In this document: piece after piece, positions 58,466 to 64,000 of the stretch | Numbering within the stretch: position 1 is the stretch's first letter | Layout of the letters: every line of letters begins with the position of its first letter | NCBI RefSeq assembly: GCF_000320365.1 | Contig: NZ_ANIN01000002.1 | Coordinates: 124,001-188,000, forward strand | DNA from: Moraxella macacae 0408225 | GTDB taxonomy: Bacteria; Pseudomonadota; Gammaproteobacteria; Pseudomonadales; Moraxellaceae | Length of the DNA stretch: 64,000 nucleotides | Direction of reading: 5' to 3' | Notes under the pieces: model-generated | Database searches by the model: none | Told to the model about the DNA's origin: nothing | The model's input: the letters and a program-made list of their open reading frames with translations, nothing else | Made by a program: the position numbers and the translations under genes

Positions 58466-60349
58466 ATGAAATACCCAAAAATTTATGATGTCGTTGTTAT
58501 TGGCGGTGGGCATGCAGGGACAGAAGCGGCACTTGCAGCAGCTCGCATGGGGCAACAAACCTTATTGCTTACGCATAATATTGAGACGCTTGGACAGATG
58601 TCATGCAACCCTGCTATTGGCGGTATTGGCAAGTCGCATTTGGTGCGTGAGGTTGATGCGTTGGGTGGGGCGATGGCACTTGCAACCGATCACGCTGGCA
58701 TTCAATTTCGGGTGCTTAATCGTCGAAAAGGAGCAGCCGTTCGAGCAACGCGTGCTCAAGCTGATAGGTTATTGTACAAAGCATTTATTCGTAAAACCCT
58801 TGAAAATCAACATAATTTAGACATTTTTCAGCAAAATGTCGATGACATTGTGATTAAAAATGGCAAGGCGGTTGCGGTTCTTGCAGCTGGTATTGAGTTT
58901 GGTTGTGGGGCGGTGGTTTTAACTTCTGGTACGTTTTTGGGTGGGGTTATCCATATTGGACTAGAAAATTACCAAGGAGGCAGAGCTGGCGATCCGCCGT
59001 CAACTCGTTTAGCCAACAAACTGCGTGAACTAAACTTACCCGTTGGGCGACTAAAAACTGGCACACCGCCACGCATTGATGCACGCACCGTGGATTTTAG
59101 CAAAATGCAGGTACAGCCGGGCGATACGCCTTTGCCAGTGATGAGTTATGTGGGCTGCGTTGATATGCATCCGCGCCAAATTAATTGCCACATAACCCAT
59201 ACCAATGAACGTACCCATGATATTATCCGTTCTGGCCTTAGCCGATCGCCGATGTATTCAGGCGTGATTGAGGGCACAGGGCCGCGTTATTGTCCAAGCA
59301 TTGAAGATAAAATTCACCGTTTTGCCGATAAAAACAGCCACCAGATTTTTATTGAGCCTGAGGGCTTAACCACGCATGAATTATACCCAAATGGTATTTC
59401 TACAAGTTTGCCTTTTGATATCCAATTGGCATTGGTGCGTTCAATGCAAGGGCTTGAAAACGCCCATATTTTGCGAGCAGGGTATGCAATTGAGTACGAT
59501 TATTTTGACCCACAAGCTTTACACCCAACTTTGGAAACCAAAGCCATTGCCAATTTGTTTTTTGCAGGGCAAATCAACGGCACAACAGGCTATGAAGAAG
59601 CGGCTGCTCAAGGTTTATTGGCAGGGTTAAATGCAGGCTTGCGTACACAGGGCAAAAATGGTTGGACGCCACAGCGACACGAAGCTTATTTGGGGGTATT
59701 GGTGGACGATTTAATCACCAATGGCACAAAAGAGCCGTATCGTATGTTTACAAGCCGTGCTGAATATCGTCTGTTGTTGCGCGAGGACAATGCAGATGAA
59801 CGTTTGACGGCCAAGGGGCGAGAATTGGGCTTAATTGATGATGTACGGTGGGCGAAATTTAACCAAAAACAAGACATGATCGCCAAGGAAACCGAGCGGT
59901 TAAAGGACTTATGGGCAACGCCAAATAATGAGATTGGCAAAACTTTTGTGTTAAACAATCCTGATGAAGTGTTAAGCAAAGAAAACAATGTGTTGGATTT
60001 GTTAAAACGGCCTAATATTACTTTTAAAGAAATTGCCAAATTAACGGATTCTAACGTAAGCGATGAAGTGGGCGAGCAGATTGAAATTCGCGTAAAATAT
60101 CAAGGCTATATCGATCGGCAAGCCGACGAAATTGAACAGATGAAACGCTTAGAAAATACCGCCTTGCCACTTGATTTTGATTATACAAGCGTATCAGGGC
60201 TGTCTAATGAAATTGTGCAAAAATTATCGCACATTCGCCCTGCTACGCTTGGACAGGCCAGTAGAATCAGCGGTGTTACTCCGGCTGCACTAAGTTTGCT
60301 TGCAATGACCATCAAAAAACTCAAAAAACAACAAAAAATTAGCGATTAA
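58466..60349 (+). CDS. mnmG: tRNA uridine-5-carboxymethylaminomethyl modification enzyme MnmG (GidA)
   Basis: The FAD protein that, with MnmE, adds carboxymethylaminomethyl to U34 of several tRNAs. The dinucleotide motif [20 protein letters not shown] (about 10-29), the [23 protein letters not shown] stretch and the [20 protein letters not shown] region (about 370-390) are canonical; length is 627. The gene is often near the replication origin, but its usual partners rsmG, parA and mnmE are not here. Confidence 0.97.
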   Translation: MKYPKIYDVVVIGGGHAGTEAALAAARMGQQTLLLTHNIETLGQMSCNPAIGGIGKSHLVREVDALGGAMALATDHAGIQFRVLNRRKGAAVRATRAQADRLLYKAFIRKTLENQHNLDIFQQNVDDIVIKNGKAVAVLAAGIEFGCGAVVLTSGTFLGGVIHIGLENYQGGRAGDPPSTRLANKLRELNLPVGRLKTGTPPRIDARTVDFSKMQVQPGDTPLPVMSYVGCVDMHPRQINCHITHTNERTHDIIRSGLSRSPMYSGVIEGTGPRYCPSIEDKIHRFADKNSHQIFIEPEGLTTHELYPNGISTSLPFDIQLALVRSMQGLENAHILRAGYAIEYDYFDPQALHPTLETKAIANLFFAGQINGTTGYEEAAAQGLLAGLNAGLRTQGKNGWTPQRHEAYLGVLVDDLITNGTKEPYRMFTSRAEYRLLLREDNADERLTAKGRELGLIDDVRWAKFNQKQDMIAKETERLKDLWATPNNEIGKTFVLNNPDEVLSKENNVLDLLKRPNITFKEIAKLTDSNVSDEVGEQIEIRVKYQGYIDRQADEIEQMKRLENTALPLDFDYTSVSGLSNEIVQKLSHIRPATLGQASRISGVTPAALSLLAMTIKKLKKQQKISD

Positions 60350-60351
60350 CC

Positions 60352-61308
60352 ATGCTTGCTGCTATACTATTCGCCATCAACATCACCGCGCCCAATTTAT
60401 TATTAATGGCGCTGGGGTTTTTGTTACAAAAAAAGGCGACGATTGACGCTGATTTTGTCAACATTGCATCCAAAATTGTATTTAATTATTGCTTGCCGTG
60501 TTTGTTGTTTTTTAGTGTGTTAAAAAGCGAAATTCATTTTGCCGAGCAGCTTAATTTACTGATTGCGGGCATTTTGGTAACCTTTGCGCTGTTTTTTATG
60601 GCGGAACTTTATGCCAAATTTTTTGTAAACGATGTGCGCGATAAAGGCGTGTTTGTGCAAGGCGTGTTTCGCTCCAATATGGGCATTATGGGGCTGGCGA
60701 TGGTGGCGAGTGCTTACGGCGATAAGGGTTTGTCCATTGGCGCGGTGTATATGGGTGTGGTTACGATTTTGTACAATATTTTGGCGGTGATTACGCTGTC
60801 GCGCACCGATGTCAGTGCCAAAGGGTTTGCACAAAAAGCGCGCAATATGGGCAAAAAAATGGCGACCAATCCGCTGATTATTGCCCTTATTGCGGCGTTT
60901 GCGTATAAACTGTTAAATTTGCCAGAGTTGCCAGAATTTATCACCAAAACGGGCAAATTGTTGGCAAACATTGCCTTGCCGCTGGCGCTGATTTGTGCAG
61001 GGGCGTCCATTAATGCGCGCGCGATGTTGTCGCCGTCTGGCGTGTCTATGCAGGCGAGCATTGGGCGTGTGGTGATTGCACCCATTGCGGCGGTGGCGGC
61101 AGGTTTGGTGTTTGCACTTAACGCGGTGCAATTTGGCGTGCTGTTTATGATGGTGGCAAGCCCTGCGGCGGCCGCCAGTTACATTATGGCAAAATCTATG
61201 GGCGGTAACGATGTGTTGGCGGCAAATATTTTGGCCTTTACCACGGTGGCAAGCGTGATTGGCATGGGTGTGGGCATGGCGGTGTTGCGCACTTTGGGCT
61301 GGGTGTAA
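60352..61308 (+). CDS. AEC (auxin efflux carrier) family transporter
   Basis: A 318-aa polytopic protein with about ten membrane helices, of the AEC family whose bacterial members export or import small organic acids such as malate. Helix 1 region AINITAPNLLLMALGFLLQKK and the FRSNMGIMGLAMVASAYG segment (about 103-120) are family-like. It begins 2 bases after the mnmG stop. From about 60,380 the base composition rises clearly in G+C, with many GCG and GGC codons unlike mnmG, which suggests separate ancestry. Substrate is unknown. Confidence 0.88.
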   Translation: MLAAILFAINITAPNLLLMALGFLLQKKATIDADFVNIASKIVFNYCLPCLLFFSVLKSEIHFAEQLNLLIAGILVTFALFFMAELYAKFFVNDVRDKGVFVQGVFRSNMGIMGLAMVASAYGDKGLSIGAVYMGVVTILYNILAVITLSRTDVSAKGFAQKARNMGKKMATNPLIIALIAAFAYKLLNLPELPEFITKTGKLLANIALPLALICAGASINARAMLSPSGVSMQASIGRVVIAPIAAVAAGLVFALNAVQFGVLFMMVASPAAAASYIMAKSMGGNDVLAANILAFTTVASVIGMGVGMAVLRTLGWV

Positions 61309-61345
61309 CAATCATGCAATTTTTTTTACCAAATAGGAGTATTTT

Positions 61346-62233
61346 ATGACAAAACTTAACATTGCACTAGAATGGTTTTTAAACCCCGACCATTTGCCGA
61401 TGATTGCAGGCATTAAAACAGGCGCATATGCTAAAGCTGGGCTTGATGTCAACATGACCGCGCCCGATGACCACTACGACGGCTTTCACGCGCTAGAAAA
61501 AGGCGAAATTGACTTGCACACCAACGAGCCGCTGCATTTATTTGAGCATTATGCGCCCAATTTGCGCGCGCTGGGCTGCTTTTTTGCAACCGATGGCGGC
61601 ATATTAATGCGTAAATCGTCTATGCATAAATTGCAAAGCGGCGAAACCATTAAAATTTGCACGCCGTCTGCTGCGCCCAAAACCAATAAAATCGGTTTTG
61701 AAATTTTGCGCCGTTATGCCAAAACACAAAACATTGAATTAAATTCTAGCAAGGTAGAATTTATAGAAATGGACTTTCATCATATTGATAATTTGCAAAA
61801 CAATGCGCAATTAGATGGCGCGTGGTTGTGTTTTTATAATTTTGAAGGCGTAGAAGCTAAACATAAAGGTTTGGAATTTGTTTTTATTGACCAAAATAAT
61901 ACGCCTTATGCCAATTTTTCGGCATTGGAATTTATTACCACCGAGCAAATTTTAATAGAGAAAAAAGATGCCATAAAAACCTTTATTGAAATCACCAGCC
62001 AAATGGTAACCTTTTGCCAAAATAATCCCGACAAAGCCAAAGCAATCTATTATGACTATAGCGGTGAAGAACAAAGCGCATTAATGGATGCCATTATTGA
62101 TGACACCTTGCCGCGGTTAATTAGCCCAATTAGTGCAGACAGTGCGCGCTGGCAAAAGGTGCGCGAAATGCTGGCGCAACTGGACATTGTAGCGCTGAGT
62201 GATGAAGAATATAAAGGGATTTTTGCGCATTAG
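61346..62233 (+). CDS. NMT1/THI5-like substrate-binding-fold protein without signal peptide
   Basis: A 295-aa protein of the NMT1/THI5 group: LEWFLNPDHLPMIAGIKTGAYAKAGLDV near the start is the hallmark, with EIDLHTNEPLHLFEHYAP contacting ligand in relatives. Bacterial ThiY proteins bind pyrimidine precursors for ABC import; fungal THI5 makes the pyrimidine of thiamine. It has no signal peptide and no ABC genes beside it, which argues against classical transport, yet the THI5 cysteine cluster is not evident. AGGAG precedes the ATG. It shares raised G+C with the AEC gene, 37 bp upstream. Function open. Confidence 0.82.
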   Translation: MTKLNIALEWFLNPDHLPMIAGIKTGAYAKAGLDVNMTAPDDHYDGFHALEKGEIDLHTNEPLHLFEHYAPNLRALGCFFATDGGILMRKSSMHKLQSGETIKICTPSAAPKTNKIGFEILRRYAKTQNIELNSSKVEFIEMDFHHIDNLQNNAQLDGAWLCFYNFEGVEAKHKGLEFVFIDQNNTPYANFSALEFITTEQILIEKKDAIKTFIEITSQMVTFCQNNPDKAKAIYYDYSGEEQSALMDAIIDDTLPRLISPISADSARWQKVREMLAQLDIVALSDEEYKGIFAH

Positions 62234-62323
62234 TAAAAATTAGGTATAGAGTTTTTGTCAGATTGCCATTTGTCTTAAAAATAAATCCGTTTATCCCAAA
62301 TGTAGTCGCAAGTTTAAAAAATG

Positions 62324-62352
62324 TTGGCTTTTTTAAAAAAATAGCGTATCAT
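62324..62352 (+). promoter_or_regulatory. promoter with GC-rich discriminator upstream of dat
   Basis: TTGGCT (62324-62329), 17 bp, TATCAT (62347-62352), followed by acgcccgcacc. The GC-rich discriminator is typical of stringently controlled stable RNA promoters. The -10 lies in a short palindrome (gcgta/tacgc, 62344-62356). Confidence 0.68.
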
Positions 62353-62358
62353 ACGCCC

Positions 62359-62646
62359 GCACCAAAAAGCTAAAGTTTTAATATTGACAACAATTTAACA
62401 TTTAATTTTACCAATAAAAAATTGCTAAAATTTCAAAAAAGGTCATTAAGATATAAGTTTTAGACAAAAAAGTGATAGCAAGTTTGCTGTTTTATTAAAA
62501 ACAGATAACCCAATATCGGACTTATTTGTTGGAATAAGTTTGTCTGCCATTTTTATGCAACAATTGTTTGCTTGTTATCGTTTGGATAGCAAATTAAAAC
62601 AAGCGTTTGTATAAATCTTAGAGCCTATGCTGTGCGTAGGTTTTTT
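62359..62646 (+). ncRNA. candidate small RNA or attenuating leader of dat
   Basis: A transcript from the promoter at 62324-62352 to the hairpin at 62624-62646 would be about 288 bases. It has two more hairpins (7-bp stems at 62487-62504 and 62520-62539) and no ORF with a ribosome site. I recognise no known RNA family. It is either an independent RNA or a 5' leader whose terminator controls read-through into dat. Confidence 0.4.
62624..62646 (+). terminator. intrinsic terminator in the dat leader
   Basis: CCTATGC (62624-62630) pairs with GCGTAGG (62634-62640), including one G-T pair, with loop TGT and six Ts directly after. Confidence 0.85.
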
Positions 62647-62703
62647 GTGTCCGCCGGTTATTATCGGTATTTTTCTAACCCTTATCTGAGATGGTAATCT
62701 GAT

Positions 62704-64000
62704 ATGAGCGTTTCTCAAGTAATAAACAGCCCTGTAACTCCTATTTCTTCTGCAACAAATGCCTACTATCTTGATCGTCAAGACAAGATGGAATCTAACG
62801 TGCGCAGTTATCCACGAAAACTACCTCTTGCCATTGCTAAAGCGTACGGCTGCTGGGTAACTGATGTTGAGGGCAATGAATACCTTGACTGTTTGGCGGG
62901 TGCTGGCACGCTTGCCTTGGGGCATAATCACCCAGCTACAATTAATGCTATCAAAGATGTGTTAGACAGTGGCTTACCACTACATACGCTTGACATCACC
63001 ACTTCAGTCAAAGATGCTTTTACTGAAAAATTATTGTCATTTTTTCCAGAAAATTTCGTTTTGCAGTTTTGTGGTCCAACGGGTGCAGATGGTACGGAAG
63101 CTGCGATTAAACTTGCCAAAACTTACACAGGACGCAGCAATGTAATTGCGTTTTCAGGTGGTTATCATGGCATGACTCACGGTGCGTTGGCAATGACAGG
63201 CAATTTATCGGCGAAAGAAAAAGTAGCAAATCTTATGCCTGGGGTACAATTTATGCCCTATCCGCATGAATACCGTTGTCCGTTGGGTATTGGCGGTGAG
63301 GCGGGTGTGGACGCGTTGACTTATTATTTTGAAAATTTTATTGAAGATGTGGAAAGTGGCGTGGTGAAACCTGCTGCTGTGATTTTAGAGGCGATTCAAG
63401 GCGAAGGCGGTGTTGTGCCTGCTCCCAAAAAATGGCTACAAAAAATCCGCGAAGTTACCGCACGTCATGACATTGTGTTGATTTTAGATGAAGTGCAAGC
63501 AGGATTTGCACGTTCTGGCAAAATGTTTGCTTTTGAACATGCCGAAATTATACCCGATGTGGTGGTGATGAGTAAGGCAGTTGGTGGTGGGTTGCCTTTG
63601 TGTGTGCTTGCTATCAATAAAAAATTTGATGCATGGTCGCCTGCAGGTCATACAGGCACCTTCCGTGGCAATCAGCTTGCAATGGCGGCCGGTTACAATG
63701 TGCTTGAAGAAATTATTAATCACAATTTGATAGAAAATTCACGCATTCAAGGTGAGTTTTTGCGCACTGAATTGAACAAAATCTCTGAAGAATTTGGCTG
63801 TATTGGTCATGTACGTGGACGTGGTCTTATGACTGGCATTGAGATTGTAGATGAACGTAAAAATGCGGATTGTATGGGATCATACCCTGCCGATGCCAAA
63901 CTTGCCACTGCAATTCAACAAGCGTGTTTTAAGCACAAATTGCTCTTGGAGCGTGGTGGGCGTGGTGGTACAGTTGTTCGCTTGTTGTGTCCGATTACCA
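62704..64000 (+). CDS. dat: diaminobutyrate--2-oxoglutarate aminotransferase (partial, cut by window end)
   Basis: A class III PLP aminotransferase making 2,4-diaminobutyrate from aspartate semialdehyde; with the decarboxylase Ddc it yields 1,3-diaminopropane. This pathway is characteristic of Acinetobacter and related genera. The frame is open for 432 codons to the window end. Motifs: [12 protein letters not shown] (about 72-83), [36 protein letters not shown] (about 261-274) and the PLP lysine in [13 protein letters not shown] (about 292-304). The ATG at 62704 gives [11 protein letters not shown]. No strong ribosome site is visible (gagatgg about 10 bases upstream). ddc would be expected just beyond the edge. 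Confidence 0.94.
   Translation, partial: MSVSQVINSPVTPISSATNAYYLDRQDKMESNVRSYPRKLPLAIAKAYGCWVTDVEGNEYLDCLAGAGTLALGHNHPATINAIKDVLDSGLPLHTLDITTSVKDAFTEKLLSFFPENFVLQFCGPTGADGTEAAIKLAKTYTGRSNVIAFSGGYHGMTHGALAMTGNLSAKEKVANLMPGVQFMPYPHEYRCPLGIGGEAGVDALTYYFENFIEDVESGVVKPAAVILEAIQGEGGVVPAPKKWLQKIREVTARHDIVLILDEVQAGFARSGKMFAFEHAEIIPDVVVMSKAVGGGLPLCVLAINKKFDAWSPAGHTGTFRGNQLAMAAGYNVLEEIINHNLIENSRIQGEFLRTELNKISEEFGCIGHVRGRGLMTGIEIVDERKNADCMGSYPADAKLATAIQQACFKHKLLLERGGRGGTVVRLLCPIT

Larger units (their letters stand above)
62234..62703 (+). other. long non-coding region upstream of dat
   Basis: 470 bp with no convincing ORF. It contains a stable-RNA-like promoter (62324-62352), two hairpins (62487-62504 and 62520-62539) and a terminator-like hairpin (62624-62646) 57 bases before the dat start. 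See separate entries and the finding. Confidence 0.7.

Noticed and set aside
60352-62233. Direct repeat of the mnmG 3' end flanking the AEC/NMT1-like pair
   Set aside because: I looked for a copy of the mnmG end after 62,233 in analogy to the gloB case and found none.
62808-62816. TTATCCACG in dat as a DnaA box
   Set aside because: Single site with a mismatch, inside a coding region, with no other box near.

Overview
The window reads as chromosomal DNA of a low-G+C member of the Moraxellaceae, most likely Moraxella or a close relative. The evidence is the gammaproteobacterial 16S-tRNA-Ile-tRNA-Ala-23S-5S operon, a 2,004-residue trimeric autotransporter with homopolymeric G and C tracts of the kind known from Moraxella catarrhalis UspA1/Hag, a diaminobutyrate aminotransferase of the Acinetobacter/Moraxella type at the right edge, and AT-rich intergenic DNA. 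I see no insertion sequence, prophage or CRISPR array.

Layout. 0-6.8 kb: a gene of unknown function, then leftward htpX, a lytic transglycosylase, lrgA-lrgB and hflX. Two perfect DnaA boxes lie in the AT-rich gap near 3.72 kb. 6.8-13.6 kb: plsC, then seven rightward genes (roadblock/LC7 protein, Aer-type PAS protein, cytosolic PhnD-like protein, unknown protein, pseudo-receiver-like protein, Ras-like GTPase, possible divergent roadblock-like protein). These look like a signalling module built around a small GTPase. 13.7-24.3 kb: a leftward block with scpA, trpS, a CPA2 antiporter, an unknown gene, priA, a small unknown gene, hisC, and the ccoG/ccoH-type cytochrome oxidase assembly genes. 24.3-30.4 kb: the rRNA operon with two promoters, long processing stems and a terminator.

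30.5-43.9 kb: cysT-cysW-cysA (sulfate import), gloB, then a G+C-richer qmcA/nfeD block flanked by about 70-bp direct repeats of the gloB 3' end and ending in a truncated phnA-like gene. Next come yejB-yejE-yejF (peptide import), pilR, catalase and infC with an ATT start. 44-51 kb: the trimeric autotransporter and a small BamE-like lipoprotein that probably serves it. 51-60.4 kb: cysK, a short-chain dehydrogenase, gmk, ispH, an ABC1/UbiB-family kinase, a voltage-gated-type K+ channel with a zinc ribbon, a YebC-family regulator and mnmG. 60.4-62.2 kb: a second G+C-richer pair (AEC transporter and NMT1/THI5-like protein). 62.2-64 kb: a structured leader or candidate ncRNA followed by dat, cut by the window edge.

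The observations I rate highest are the GTPase/roadblock module, the repeat-bounded qmcA-nfeD-'phnA' block, the two homopolymer tracts of the autotransporter, the DnaA-box pair, and a pervasive pattern of short tandem duplications (period 12-19 bp, mostly 13-16) in intergenic DNA. All functional calls are from reading the sequence; no database search was run.
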